64,000 nucleotides of DNA, from positions 33,314,400 through 33,378,399 of the forward strand of contig OY735215.1 in NCBI GenBank assembly GCA_963457665.1. The letters are read 5' to 3'. The notes beneath the pieces are model-generated. The model saw nothing but the letters and a program-made list of their open reading frames with translations. It was not told the DNA's origin and did not search any database. The position numbers and the translations under genes are program-made. The DNA comes from Thysanoteuthis rhombus. Lineage: Eukaryota > Mollusca > Cephalopoda > Oegopsida > Thysanoteuthidae. Shown one piece after another: positions 1-11,206 of this stretch; position 1 is the stretch's first letter; every line of letters starts with the position of its first letter.

Positions 1-484
1 ATACACATGTATATATATATATATATATAATAGGAAGTTGATTTGCTACACAAACAAGTCTATGTTTCTACCCTCTCTGGGCTATGTCAGGCGATTGATA
101 GTATAAGTTTTTAAATTCTTGTTTAGAGAATGGCCTATGAGATAAATCCATCGCATATCAGACATTGCTTTATATTATATTATATAATGCTATATTGCAA
201 ACCTGATATATATCTGTGTGTGTGTGTGTATGTCTATATCTATGTCCGTGCGTGTGTGTGCATAGGTAGGTAAACATCGAGAACTTGGACTATCAGGGAA
301 TCTTTAAACATAAATGATAAGGATAACTCTAAAATAGGTCATAGATATTTGATTAACCAGTAATAAGTGCATAGTTTTTTCTTTTCTTTTTCTATGATCA
401 CTTGAATCAGTCCAAGAAAATCATAGATATTTATTTTTATTTAATCATGTGTTGATTACCAACATGATTTTTAATACAATGAAA
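1..484. other. AT-rich non-coding DNA with short TA and TG tracts
   Basis: No coding potential seen. It holds a TA dinucleotide run at about 9-30 and a TG-rich tract at about 213-260. The rest is unique-looking AT-rich sequence leading into a LINE remnant. Confidence 0.7.
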
Positions 485-1235
485 CATCAAAACAACTCAA
501 CCGAACTAGATAAAGACTCGAGAGACTTGGATGATTGGTCTGAAACATGCCAACTACACTTCAATACAGAAAAATGCTAAGTAACGCATACAGGGAGAAA
601 AACTACAAAAATACCCCATCTATGAATGACAAAAAACAAGATGCTTCAGAACAGAAAAAAAGATGTCGGCATAATTATAAGATTGGAACTCAAAAAAACA
701 TGTATCAAAAATTACTGAAAAGCAGCGAAAATAATGATAAAATCCCAGTTGATTTCTTTGACACAAAAACATTCAAAATACTATACACAATATACATAAG
801 ACCCCAATTAGTACATACTGTGCTAGTAAGATCCATAAAGTGCAAAAAAAACATGTAAAACAATGAGAAATCACTCGCAGAAGAGAAACAAAATTTGTTC
901 CAGAACTACAAAAACATCCCCTAAGCAGACAGACTTGAAAAATTTAAAACTTACATTAGAAGGAAAGAGACATGATACAACTAATATTGGAAGGAAGGAG
1001 ACATGGTACAAACATTTATAGTAATAAATCCCGACCAAAAAATTCTTTATAATGAAAATATATAAAGAACATTGGAGGAAAATATTCAAGATGGGATTGC
1101 TTCTCACAAAGAGATATCAACCATTGGAACAATTTAATGAATCAAGATCCAGAAATAATTGAAACTAAAACAATGAACAGCTTTAAAGATAAATGTGATA
1201 ATTACATGACCAGAAGAGATTAAAAAATCAACTAT
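485..1235 (+). pseudogene. Decayed LINE reverse transcriptase, C-terminal part
   Basis: Reading across frames gives LDDWSETCQLHFNTEKC near 510-580. This matches the segment of CR1/Jockey-superfamily non-LTR reverse transcriptases that follows the catalytic YADD box (family form: DLxxWSxxWQLxFNxxKCKVMHIG). Further pieces follow in order: a segment resembling KKDVGIII at about 655-685, a TxYIRP-like stretch at about 790-810, and an ending (about 1090-1225) resembling the family terminus FFSQRVxNxWNSLPxxVVxxxTxNSFKxxxD. Stops and frameshifts occur throughout, for example a TAA right after the EKC codons. The catalytic domain and endonuclease are absent, so this is a 5'-truncated dead insertion. 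The homology is recalled from family knowledge, not searched; the clade (CR1-like versus another Jockey group) is unresolved. Confidence 0.75.
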
Positions 1236-1374
1236 TTGAAAATTTTCAAAGAAAGAAAAATAACAAAACTCCCAAACAAACTGTGAGATACAAGCACGAA
1301 TATGTACAAAAATTTCACTTGCTCTCTATCTTAACTATATGACTTACTTCCAGCCTTGACTCATATATGTATTT

Positions 1375-1677
1375 TTTGTTGTGTGTAAGTGTGTGTTTCT
1401 ATTTCTGTATGTGTTTTTGTTTCTGTATGTGTGTGAGTGTGTGTTTTTGTATTTGAGTGTGTATTTTTGTGTGTGTATTTTTATCTGTGAGTGTGTATTT
1501 GTGTATGCGTGTATGTGTTGTATTCTGTTTTTGTGTGTGCATGTGTGCTGTGTTTGTTTGTGTGTGTGTGTGAGTGTAAGTGTGCACATCTGTGGGCATG
1601 TATATGTGAGTGTGTGTGTGTATGTGCATGTGAGTGTGTGTGCAAGTGGGTGTGTGTATGTATGTCTGAGTGCGTGT

Positions 1678-1735
<58 letters not shown>

Positions 1736-1740
1736 CTGCA
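1375..1740. repeat. Compound TG microsatellite
   Basis: About 365 bp of TG-rich sequence with interspersed TA, TT and TC steps, ending in a pure (TG)n run at about 1675-1732. All long frames here (Cys-Val or His-Thr repeats) are microsatellite translations and are not genes. Confidence 0.95.
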
Positions 1741-2639
1741 GGCATGTGGGTGAGACACTGAAAGATATTATGGATACCTATGGGCATGTATGTGGGAGTG
1801 GTTATTCTGTATCCCAGGGTCTAGTCATAGGTGAATGCACAAGATGAAGAAAGGAAGGTAAATCTAAATTAGTCCAGCTTAAGTGATGTGGGCTTGAACT
1901 ATAACTAATGGAAAGAGTGACTTCTTTTATTGGGTGCAAAAATTTGACCTTAAAGTAACCTATGGTCAATGACAGATGATGAATAAGTGGACAGGTAATA
2001 AAATAACTACCCTACCCAAATAACCCAACCCCTCTCCTCAAAAAACTAAGTGGATTTTGACAGTTTAGCAACTCATTGTAGAATTTTAAACAGCTTACCT
2101 ATGACTAACACCAGATACACAATGCTTTTTTTCATTCATACTTCATACATATTAAAATGTTTTCAAAGGATTTTTAGATGTGTTCACACACATTTCTATA
2201 AGAAGGTTTGTCTTTCCTTTGTTGACTTTAATCATTTATTCTTTCTTTTTTTTTTCATTCATTTACCCTGACAGAAGAAAAAAATACCCGCAGTTTCTCT
2301 TTCAGTAGTATATTCTTTTTTTTTTTGACATCAAAGAACAATCAAGTACTTCTTTTTTTTTTAACCAATAACTCATGAGAGATATAAAACTATGTCATCA
2401 ATGTTCATAAGCATAGGGTTATAGATAAAAATTGTCTTTTAGACATAATTCATATAATTCATATAATTCATAGTTTTCCTTCCGGTGGTCTCCCTTCTCC
2501 GCAGTTTGTTCTTCAGTTTTCTCCATTTCCCTTTCAATGCCCCCCCCCACCGACTACAGTTTATCTATCAGACCCCCCTCCCTTCATCCATTGTTCCTCC
2601 TCCAGTGGTCTATCCATGGTTTCCTGTTCAGAGATAGGT
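1741..2639. other. Non-coding stretch with T homopolymers
   Basis: No recognisable gene or element. It holds T runs (about 2247-2256, 2316-2325, 2352-2361), a short triplicated ATTCATATA motif near 2446-2472, and a C run near 2539-2548. Confidence 0.5.
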
Positions 2640-2798
2640 GGGCACATCATTAAAACTTATTTGACCCGACAGATTCAGGAAATACTGGCTCCGCGACGCC
2701 CATGATAGAGAATTGTGGCGAATCCTGGGGAATGTCAATGTCCAACGACAGCCAGACCAATGTTAGAGGACTGATGACGATGACGACGACGACGATGA

Positions 2799-2862
<64 letters not shown>
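2640..2862 (+). mobile_element. LINE 3' end with GAT-repeat tail
   Basis: Codons at about 2667-2740 read DRFRKYWLRDAHDRELWRIL, a close counterpart of the extreme C-terminus of RTE-like LINE polymerases (compare the minus-strand copy at 20024-20655). It is followed by a GAC/GAT/GGT trinucleotide tract at 2771-2862, which looks like the element's 3' microsatellite tail. Only about the last 130 bp of the element body is present, so it is severely 5'-truncated. The tail changes phase through GGT units in its middle (2817-2831). Confidence 0.65.
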
Positions 2863-2864
<2 letters not shown>

Positions 2865-4460
2865 ACATAATTCTCTGTCCTCTTCGAGACTGCTCCTGCT
2901 ATTTTTCATTAATTAACTACCGCATGTGCCAGACTATAAGATGCATGTTCATGTGTACTCACTTGATGGTGGAGAAAGGCTTAAACGTGGCACTCAAATG
3001 CCACACTCGAGTCCCTGCCTCCAGATCAGGCCAAAGGCAAGTAGATTTAAAAGTTTGAGCCTCATAGTTAATATAAGATGGTTTTTTTTTTTCTGTGAGT
3101 AGAACTTAATGTTCACCATCTGGTAACAGAATTGATTATATATATATTCTGGATAGATCGTTTTTACCCCCCCCCCTCCCATGCCGGAATATATCCTTTG
3201 GCCCCCCACCCTGGGGAAGTGGTAATGGATGGTTTACAACTACTACAGCTCCCTACAACTTATCAAAGCCTCATATCTGTCCATTTCGAACTTTGGTTGT
3301 CCATCCCGCTGTCATTAAACCAGCGCATTGCATGCAGCGTAATATTTGTAGATTTTAGCCGGGGGGGGGAGGTAGGAGGGGTTACGGTTTAATTTAAATG
3401 TGTGTCCAAAGTTTAAACGCCTGCTGAGAATTAAAAAAAAAAAAAAGCTTTAGAAGTTCTGTTTCATATTGCGCTTGTGAAGAAACAAAAAAGATAAGAG
3501 AGCGAACATTCTGGGGGAAATCATTTGAACAGCACATTTTTTTTTTGATTTTATAGATTGATGAAAAAGAATTATTTCCAATAATTCAGTCTACGATAAA
3601 CATCCATCCATTTTCTGACTTCACGAAAAAATTCATAGCCGTCATATCATTCTTTAATGTTTTTTAGATGCCTTAAAAAAAAAAAAAAGCTTTCAAAATG
3701 TGGGATTATTGTACAAGGCCAGTGAAACAATTTCCCTTGACAAAGAACAATTGGAGAACAGACAGAAAATTGATACTGTCCCCAATTGCTTGTAGATTTG
3801 TAATGTTTTGATTTGAACGAGGGGATTTTATCCCACTCTGCACTTTACCTAAAAGGTTTTTGTCCGAGTGGTTTTCGTCTTGAACAGGGAGGTTGTCATA
3901 CAATCATGAAGACGCAAAAGCTCAACAAGTTTACCAAACCAACCAACCCCTCTGTTCTGTCAACTTGCTATACCGTGATTTTCAAAGCAGAGATATGTAG
4001 ATGAAGAAAGAGAAGAGAGCAAACTCAGCAGAATTTTCAAGGAGGAAGAATTAAACAGTATTTTTAACCCTTTGAACACCGACTCCTTCAATCCCTCATG
4101 CCAACATCCAGCAGCTCAGGCGACCAACACGAAAGGCACCACCATTACGCATTCAGAAATATGAACTGCAAATGTAATTACATTATACAATATATGTATA
4201 TACATGTTATTTAGACTTAACCCTTGCTTGATCAATGTCCCCAGGTCATGTTAGGGTCACGGGTCAAGATTCCTAGGGCGTTGGAACGTATCAACGTTTG
4301 TAAACAAAATGCATGTGTCAGAGGCCGCTAAAGCATCCACTTGTGTTAATGGACTTTCAAAAGGCGGCATCTTCAACTAAAGCTGTGACGCTTGTTCAAT
4401 GAGTTGAAGCTCTGCATGACAATAGTCCAAATGCTAGTTTCATTTTATCAATTCAACACT
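2863..4460. other. Non-coding, homopolymer-rich stretch
   Basis: No gene or family recognised. It contains a C run at about 3169-3177, a G run at about 3361-3369, and A or T runs at about 3082-3091, 3433-3446, 3537-3546 and 3675-3688. A TATATGTATATACATG stretch lies near 4191-4206. Short frames here lack any recognisable domain. Confidence 0.5.
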
Positions 4461-4565
4461 GATAAATCACCGCTACCCATAACAAACCGCTTTAATAACA
4501 GTTGCAGGGTTTATTATTCACTGCTACCCACAACAGACCGGTTGAATCACTGTTGTTGGGTTTTG
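4461..4565 (+). repeat. Two-copy tandem duplication, ~51-bp period
   Basis: GCTACCCA recurs at 4472 and 4523, followed in both copies by AACA(A/G)ACCG and a GTTG(C/T)(A/T)GGGTTT segment. Two diverged copies are seen. They lie at the start of a repeat B copy. Confidence 0.6.
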
Positions 4566-5015
4566 GTTAATCATGTGTTCACACATCTATATGTGTATAT
4601 CTATGTATCAATCTATCGGGACTTCACCCAGCCCTAACTGTTCATAACAGAACATTGAAATTCTGCACACACACACGTACCTTAATGAGTGGGGAAAATG
4701 TTTTCTTTTGTTTTTAGAGAATTCCTCCACAAACAGATTTTTATTTGGAAGTTCAATTTACCATCAAATTTACCATCACCATCTGCTTAATTTACGAGGT
4801 AGGAAGCAGCTTTTATGGATGGTGGTGATTCATGATTTCCCAAGGAATGCTAGTTTTCTTTCTGCTCGTTCCATCACTTCATGTTTTGTTTTTTTGCTGT
4901 TTTTCTGAATTGGTTTGTTTTCCCAGGTACACTTTATTTGATACTTTTGAAAACATTGATAACTTTTGAAGGTAACAACAAGAACCAAAAGATCCATCAT
5001 GGATGCATCCACAAT
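4540..5015 (+). repeat. Repeat B copy (interspersed repeat, class unknown)
   Basis: It shares an ordered set of segments with 24340-24800 and 25575-25930: TGTTGGGTTT, TCATGTGTTC, a TA/TCTATG-rich patch, a GAAATTCTGCACAC-like box, AGTTCAATTTACCAT, and a GGTGGTGATTCATGATTTCC-like segment. No coding capacity is recognised. The AT-rich patch at about 4580-4612 is at the position where the 24.4-kb copy carries an expanded microsatellite. Confidence 0.55.
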
Positions 5016-5280
5016 AAAGTTCAGATGCCATTACTGCCAGTCTACATGATCCGAAGTGGAAGATGATTTTTTGGTGAGAAGTGTTTTATCTCAAGTAAAT
5101 ATGACTCAAAACAGCTGAGAAAATCGTTTTTAAAACATGAAGTTCAAGTGCCCTTATTGCCAGATCACATGACTCTAGGGTGAAAGTTTTTTTTTGCTAA
5201 GAAGCATCACATCAAAAAACACTTTTATACCAAGTTTCAAAAGTTTCAAGTAAATCTGACTCAAAACAGGTGAGAAGCAA
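5015..5280 (+). repeat. Diverged tandem duplication, ~120-150 bp unit
   Basis: The segment beginning AAGTTCAGATGCCATTACTG (about 5019) and ending GACTCAAAACAGCTGAGAA recurs from about 5140 (GAAGTTCAAGTGCCCTTATT) to GACTCAAAACAGGTGAGAA (about 5277). The second copy carries extra internal sequence. CAGACAGATAG follows, the kind of tail often seen at ends of invertebrate dispersed repeats. Confidence 0.6.
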
Positions 5281-5339
5281 TACGGGGGTGGGGAACAGAC
5301 CTACCAACAGACAGATAGAGCCTCTCATAGAAAGACTAG

Positions 5340-5735
5340 GAAACCTCTAAAAAGGAAAATATCAAAAACAAGCTGTCAAATGCAAACACTTATAACAGAA
5401 ATGTAGAAATATCTTATCTCTAAGACTATCATAAAAATTGACAATCTCATCCAGCGGAGAAAGGCAGTATCAAATGAAAGAAAATAATGTATGGGTAGCT
5501 ATCAGACCACCCTGTCATCACTCGACCTGGATATAAGCAACTAAATCTGTTCTCAAGACTCAAGTTACAAAGTTGATGGTTGATTAGCTTTCACAAGTTT
5601 TCCTATGGAAATGCTCAGGTCATTTCTACAACCAAGAAGTAAGAAGCCTGAGTCAGAAATAGCCTCAGACAAGATTTGAGTCTAGGAGCCTATCTGACAT
5701 GTACAGTACTTAACCAATTAGGCCACAAAGACCCC
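5340..5735 (-). mobile_element. tRNA-derived SINE
   Basis: On the minus strand, TGGCCTAATTGGTTA (plus positions 5711-5725) matches a pol III A box (TRGYNNARNNGG type). AGACTCAAATCTT (plus positions 5671-5683) matches a B box (GGTTCRANNCC type) at normal spacing. A long unrelated body follows to about 5340. The tRNA-like region has tRNA length but no complete cloverleaf or CCA end, so a SINE is more likely than a tRNA gene. The distal boundary is a guess. Confidence 0.55.
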
Positions 5736-5759
5736 TCACCAAGGGCCCGTCCTGGAAAT

Positions 5760-6209
5760 CCCAGTAAATGTAATGCTTATTCATTTTGGCCATTTTTTAG
5801 CATGTTTTTGAACATTGTGTCAAGATTTTCGGTGGGTTTTGGCCTTTGTTGGCTATTTCTAAAAATAATCTAATGCTTTTTTTAGAAACAATGAGCACTT
5901 CTACTCAGAGCCAGCCGGACTTTATTGATGCCCCCCCCCACTCGCTGTATCCTGGTGATGGGCCTGCCTATCAAGAGGCAAAATTTACATTTATATTCAA
6001 GTCTTGTCTATAATTTTGAGAAGCGTCATAAACATACCAACTTTTGTTCAGACAATCTGAACTCTTCCTCCAATCTTTGAATCTGCACTAACAGAGAAAG
6101 AGACCAAAAAGAGAGACTCCCTCCCATCAACGATATTAGATTTTACATCTGAATACGGCCATAGAATGGATTGGCCAAAACATTGTACCTATATTAAAGA
6201 TGGGAAGAA
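5760..6209. other. Non-coding, partial DNA-element body
   Basis: A stretch at about 5785-5870 (GGCC and TTGGCTATTT motifs) resembles the interior of the CAGTGTTGCC element at 6210. The remainder, including a C run near 5931-5939, is unassigned. Confidence 0.35.
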
Positions 6210-6420
6210 CAGTGTTGCCAACTAGCTTTCATTAGTTAAATTTAACATGGTTTTGTTTGGGCAGTGCAAAAATTATTGTGATAGTGATAATTTTAGCCAT
6301 TTTAAGCCATTTTATGACAATTTATAGAATAGTTCTGGTGTATTTCGGCCATTTTTGGCTATTTTTTGTTTGGCTCTTTCTCGCAATCGAACTAGCCCGA
6401 AAATAGTTTCTGTGTTGCCT
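6210..6420 (+). mobile_element. End fragment of a CAGTGTTGCC-type DNA transposon
   Basis: Begins CAGTGTTGCCAACT, the same terminus seen at 56010 (CAGTGTTGCCGACT) and at about 39418 (CAGTGTTGCAAACT). At 56 kb this terminus pairs with an inverted copy and an 8-bp target duplication, as in hAT elements. No matching inverted end is visible downstream here, so this is treated as a one-ended fragment. Confidence 0.45.
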
Positions 6421-7260
6421 AAACTGAGGAAGAAGAGTTCAAATTGTAGGAACGAAAGTAGGTGTATACTCAAGCCATATGACTGAATTTTTTATCCAGT
6501 TTTCTCCGATGCAAAAATTGTTTGTTTCTATCCAGAAATGAAGTGCCGATGACCAAGCAGTTAGCAACATGGAAAATAGAATCAGCAAGCTAATTTTGAA
6601 CTCCAACAGAGAACTGCATTCACTTCAAATTAATACCCTTGAGATGGTATAGATCCATGTCTTCTTCCTCTGGTTATGGGTAAAATAACACGTGAAGCCA
6701 TTGACACCATTTCAGACGTTTGTCTCTTCTAAGTCTTAAATATAGCCAAGACAGGGAAACTTCTGAAATGTGACATTTGGGCAGGGACAGTTGATGCTGT
6801 AGCCAGCGTAAGGGTGCTGCTTACTTACTTTTACTTTTACACCTCATAAACAAACTAGTCAAGAATGATAACGAGAATTTTGAACAGCTTTAGACTGTCA
6901 CTTTCGAACGGGAACGTTCTCTAATTTTCCAAGCTCGATTTTCTCATCTTTTAAGAGCAACCATTCTATTTATAAGATAACTAAGATTACGAATCGAATA
7001 TAGAAAAAGGAAAAAACAGGTGTCGTATTAATCCATTTGGACCCCCCGCTGAACATGGCAGTCTGATGCAAGTAGTGCGTCATCATTCAGTAGGGGTTGA
7101 CTTTTGCAGGCCTAATAATGATATGACAAGTCTGAATTTTAAGGGTTGATTTATACTTGCATACAAGCTGAGTAGTAGTCATACCTATTAAAGTATTATT
7201 GGCTTTTACTAATGCCAATTAATAAAAACTCAGTATCAATACATTACTATATAAAAGAAA
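6421..7260. other. Non-coding, nothing recognised
   Basis: No repeat family, RNA gene or coding segment recognised; ordinary AT-rich sequence. Confidence 0.5.
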
Positions 7261-7456
7261 CCATCAAATAGAACTGTCACTAAAACTGTCAACATAGGTT
7301 TCTTTACTTTTTCAAGTTGGTCTGGCTGGTTTTTTAAGCATGTAAGCTTTTCCATCAATTACCTCTTTTTCCAATTTTTAATTGATCACCCCCAATATGA
7401 CATACTGCTAAAAGATGTTAATCTCGTGACAGTCTCTATTGAGTGATTAACCAGTC
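7261..7456 (-). repeat. Repeat A copy, internally deleted
   Basis: Both ends of repeat A are present: AACTGTCAC..AAACTGTCAACATAGGTTTC at one end and GACAGTCTCTATTGAGTGAT at the other. About 240 bp of the usual interior is missing, including the CCCTCTAGCTCC box. Conserved interior boxes kept: TTAATTGATCACCCCCA and ATGACATACTGC. Confidence 0.7.
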
Positions 7457-8544
7457 ATGTTTGTTATTTGGGAAAAAAATGGATACCACATGAATTGAAT
7501 GAAATGCTTCATGACAGTATATCGTATATCTCTCCGCACCTTTTAGGGGAGAAACGGGATATAAGGTCTTTCAGCATCGTCCATTTTCACTTGACATTTT
7601 TCCCATCTTTCTATCATCTTTTCAAGTTTTTTGAACTTCAAATCTGTTATTAAAGGTTCAATAATAAGGATGCCATAATTTGTGATTTTACTGAATTTGT
7701 GAGAACTAAACCTAAATAATTTCATGGAGTTGGCATATTATCATTAGGGATAGTTGGAAAAAGATTATTTCTTCAAATGAGTTATGTTTTGATCAAATAT
7801 TTATTGTTTTTTGCGGTCTATATCGTCATCTAACTTGGTTAGCAAAGAAAAAACATTTCATGTACTGAAAACTAACAGTTTATTTCATGATCTTCCCGAA
7901 CGGTTACCTGATGTCTCAATTTCTCCGGGCATTTGATTAATAAAAGGTCCTTTCACATTTTTCCATGATAGGGTTGAGAGCTCCAATACTCAATTCTTGA
8001 CTTTCAATTGGCAGACAAGTGGCTGTGCTAAAGATTAACAGTCATAAAGTCATACCAAGACCTCAGCTTTTCAAGTACCTCTAAGGTTATTGGAGAGATT
8101 TTATTCATTTTTGGGTTAGGCTGGATCTTTGATCTTTTTACAGAATTCTATAATGAATGCATATCACTATTCATATCTTCATTGGCTTTGCTCAATTATT
8201 TCTTTTTTCTTAATCATTGCAGTGCATTGATCTTCTTCCCTTCTTGCTCAAATCTTAGACATAAACCAACTGTCAAATTATGAACCCTTAAGGCACTCTC
8301 CTCAACCAGCTCTAAAAGCACAAACATATGTATATACTTATTAAACACACTTAGTCAGGCAAAGAACAAACATATATATGTGTGTGTGTGTGTGAATGTG
8401 TGAATGTGTGAATGTGTGTGCGTGTGTGTGCATGTGTGTGTTTGAACTCTTCTCACACAACAGTTGTTTCATTCTCAGGCTTTTAGAGATAGACCCTTAC
8501 ATAGGTGAGTCAATTATGCAGTAGCCCTAAAGGGAAAAATTATC
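7457..8544. other. Non-coding with a TG microsatellite
   Basis: A TG-rich run lies at about 8370-8442. Nothing else recognised. The overlapping short frames on opposite strands at 7468-7725 have no known domain. Confidence 0.5.
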
Positions 8545-8592
8545 ATATATCTATCTATCTATATCTATCTATATATATATATATATATATTT
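8545..8592. repeat. ATCT/TA microsatellite
   Basis: ATCTATCTATCTATATCTAT-type units grade into pure TA, directly abutting the hairpin at 8593. Confidence 0.9.
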
Positions 8593-8702
8593 GAGTGAAA
8601 TGACAATACTAGAAGGTCATGCTTGTACAAATGATTGCCTTTTTGCATGATTAAAGAAAGTCATTTGTACAACAATGGCCTTCTGATATTATCATTTCAC
8701 TC
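8593..8702. repeat. Palindromic hairpin, 42-bp arms
   Basis: The left arm 8593-8634 (GAGTGAAATGA...TACAAATGA) is the reverse complement of the right arm 8661-8702 with about 6 mismatches, mostly C/T. The loop is 26 nt (8635-8660). It could be a tiny MITE inserted at the TA tract or, if transcribed, a miRNA-precursor-like stem. No target duplication can be read because the left flank is TA repeat. Confidence 0.85.
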
Positions 8703-9889
8703 TCATGTTGTCTGATTAATCATATGCTTTTTTTCTTTTGAAAATCTCATTGAAACCAGTCAAGAGAAATTTTTTTCTGTAAGCTGAAAAATAAAAATAT
8801 GAATATAAAACCTTTTTACTAAATATCCAAATTATTAAATATAAAATAATTTCAAACTAGTATGGCTATTCCTCACTGAAGAAACTCATTTTGACAGTTT
8901 GGGTGATATATATATATATGTATGGTCAACCTTAGCTGTAGGTGACCCGAAAGCTCCTCTCCCTTTCGCTATTATCCTTTCAGATAGGGTTAGGCACAGT
9001 ACCTATTTCTGATTTATACGTCTAACGTAATGACACAGCTTATGGCGTACTCAATAATAATAATAAAGAGTTTCCCATACCATCAACTCTGAGATGCCCT
9101 GTTTTTGCTAACGGGATGTAAACAAACAATTGAATCGGCCATGACTAACCATTCCCCATCCTCTGGAAGAATCTCTACACAAGCCCGCATACAAAACTTC
9201 ATTGAAATATATCAAGGAATTTCAAAAGTTATCCAATCCAGGGAAAGGAGAGAAAAACAACAATGACAATGGCATTGTCGACAACAATGATAACAAACAC
9301 CCTCAGTCAATGATAATCCCTGACAGCTTTTTCTGACAAATACAATGACGTAGTTAAAGGAAAAGCTGATTTTATATCTTCTTAACCTCTTGCAAATATG
9401 AAGAAAAAATATCCCCACCTCACATAAATGAATCACCACGGCCAACGCATGTACCAATGAAACAAATTATCTAAAATAATCTAAAATAAAATTAGATCTA
9501 AAATTGAAAAAAAAGGAAAAATAGATCTCTTTTCTAGAATTATATTACCACTGGCATTGTTAGTCCAAAATAACTGAAGAGAGCCAAAAGAACAAAAAAA
9601 AAGTGTTTTTAAATGGTGCCTAGTGGTATATTCATGCCTATTCTGAAGTTGGTGGCCTTTAAAATGTGACTAGGAGTGCCCAGTGACACACACACACACA
9701 CACTCACGTCACGGATACACACATAGATAAGCGCATAGACATTGACACTGAAAGAGAGAAGAATCTGTGGCCTATTTGGCTGTGCGGTCCAGCCAGCCAT
9801 TTGTGGGGTGACTGTGAATCTGCAATTTTAGTTTAAAACTTTGGCCAAAATATGGATTTCAGCAAGTCATTTTTCTTCTTATAACTCCT
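8703..9889. other. Non-coding, nothing recognised
   Basis: Short TA run at about 8907-8920, AATAAT repeats near 9050-9064, and a CA run at 9687-9702. No coding or RNA gene signal. Confidence 0.5.
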
Positions 9890-10010
9890 CGCCATTGAGT
9901 AATGGTTAGCAAGCTAGCCTTGTTGATCATTGCTACTGCGTAGTGAGTTGAATGCTCACTGAGTGCAACATGATCATACAAACTGCATGTTAACCAGTTT
10001 TGCAATGCCT
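9890..10010 (+). mobile_element. Possible tRNA-derived SINE head
   Basis: TTGAGTAATGGTTAGC (9895-9910) resembles a pol III A box. GTGAGTTGAATGCTCAC (about 9943-9959) sits where a B box and T-arm stem would be, although the B box is poor. Reads as a decayed SINE. Confidence 0.35.
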
Positions 10011-10603
10011 GGGCGAGTCTATTTTAAATGTGGTAGGCAACCAGCATTGAGCGTCGTTTGATATGCTCAAAAATAATGCAGACTTTCGTTGTTTTTGTTT
10101 CGATATTTTTTCTCCCTTTGTCTACAAATGGTATTAGTTTCTTGCACTGACAGCACGCCAGCCATCCAGCCACTCCTGACACGATGCAGCAGGCCTCTGT
10201 GTGCAGAAAGATATGCAGCTCTCTGTTGGTGTGCAAAGTTACCACCCACATGCACATTGAAAGACTGCTTGGTGCAAATTGTGCAGACTGCTTGCTATGT
10301 ACGTATCAGTTTTTTACTGTCGAGCATGCAGCTGGTAATAAGATCTTACTGCTCACCGAGAGTCAGGTGTACTTTAAGGCTCTGACAGGCAGAGCGTGTG
10401 TATGTGTGTATGTGTGTGTGTGCTGAACTAGAACACTGTTAAATACTGAATATGTTGACATTATTTTTCTTTACCTCTTTGTTTAGGAAAGTTCTATTAA
10501 TGTTGCACTAATCTTTTTTAACTACCAATCTCCAAACCCTGCCACTCTATTTGCTGCCTGTTAGTGCGAAGTGCAAATTAATATCTTGTTTTGGAGAAAT
10601 CGT
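10011..10603. other. Non-coding with a locally GC-richer patch
   Basis: 10130-10300 is noticeably richer in G+C than its surroundings and opens a 90-odd-codon Cys-rich frame on the plus strand, but no domain is recognised. A TG run follows at about 10396-10421. Confidence 0.4.
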
Positions 10604-11040
10604 TAACCAAAGCTGTCACCAAAATAGTCAACATAAGTTTCCTCAGTTTCGTAGGTGGTCTGTCTGGCTCTGTATGTATGTATGTATCACATGTACAGGC
10701 CACATGAATAGAGCTAAAGGGCTGAAAATTCAAAAATTTACTCTTTATCATATAAGAATTTTCTTTGCCATTTTGAAAGATTACCCCTGCAAATAGGTTT
10801 TTGGTTGGGGTCCAATTTGCAATGTATGTTTATCCTAAATTGGTCCCTTGGTTTGTGCCCGGCAGAATCCACACAAGCTTTTAGAAAATTCAGACTTTTA
10901 TAGCGATTGCTGCCATACAAAACAAAGTAACACAATTCATTACTCACCCCTTCTGTAATTTTTTAATTGATCACTCCTAACATGCCATGTTACCAAAAGA
11001 AGTTGGTCTCTTGTCAGTTTTTATGGAGTGGCTAACCAAA
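10604..11040 (-). repeat. Repeat A copy
   Basis: Contains, in minus-orientation order, the repeat A boxes: GCTGTCACCAAAATAGTCAA, AAGTTTCCTCAGTTT, a GTATGTATGTATGTAT patch, GGGCTGAAAATTCAAA, a CCCCTGCAAATAGGTTTTTG segment, TTTGTGCCCGGCAGAATCCA, TTAATTGATCACTCC, and GTTGGTCTC..TGGAGTGGCTAACC. Near full length. Confidence 0.8.
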
Positions 11041-11206
11041 TCTGTCTCTTGGTTTTTTTTTTCTCTTTTTTATATCCAAAGAGAAATTTTTTTGTGCTCA
11101 TTCAGTTCAATTTGTTTATGTATTTGACTCTTTATAGGCTCATATTTTGTTTGCTTGTAGCTTTAGGCAAAACTGTCAATAAAATAAAAATATCAGGAGA
11201 TATGTA

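Noticed and set aside
1344-1787. His-Thr and Cys-Val repeat frames
   Set aside because: Both strands of a TG microsatellite, no other coding evidence.
10089-10385. Cys-rich secreted-peptide-like 98-codon frame
   Set aside because: The hydrophobic 'leader' only exists if a TTG is used as start. The first ATG (10128) lies after it, and no Cys framework or family was recognised.
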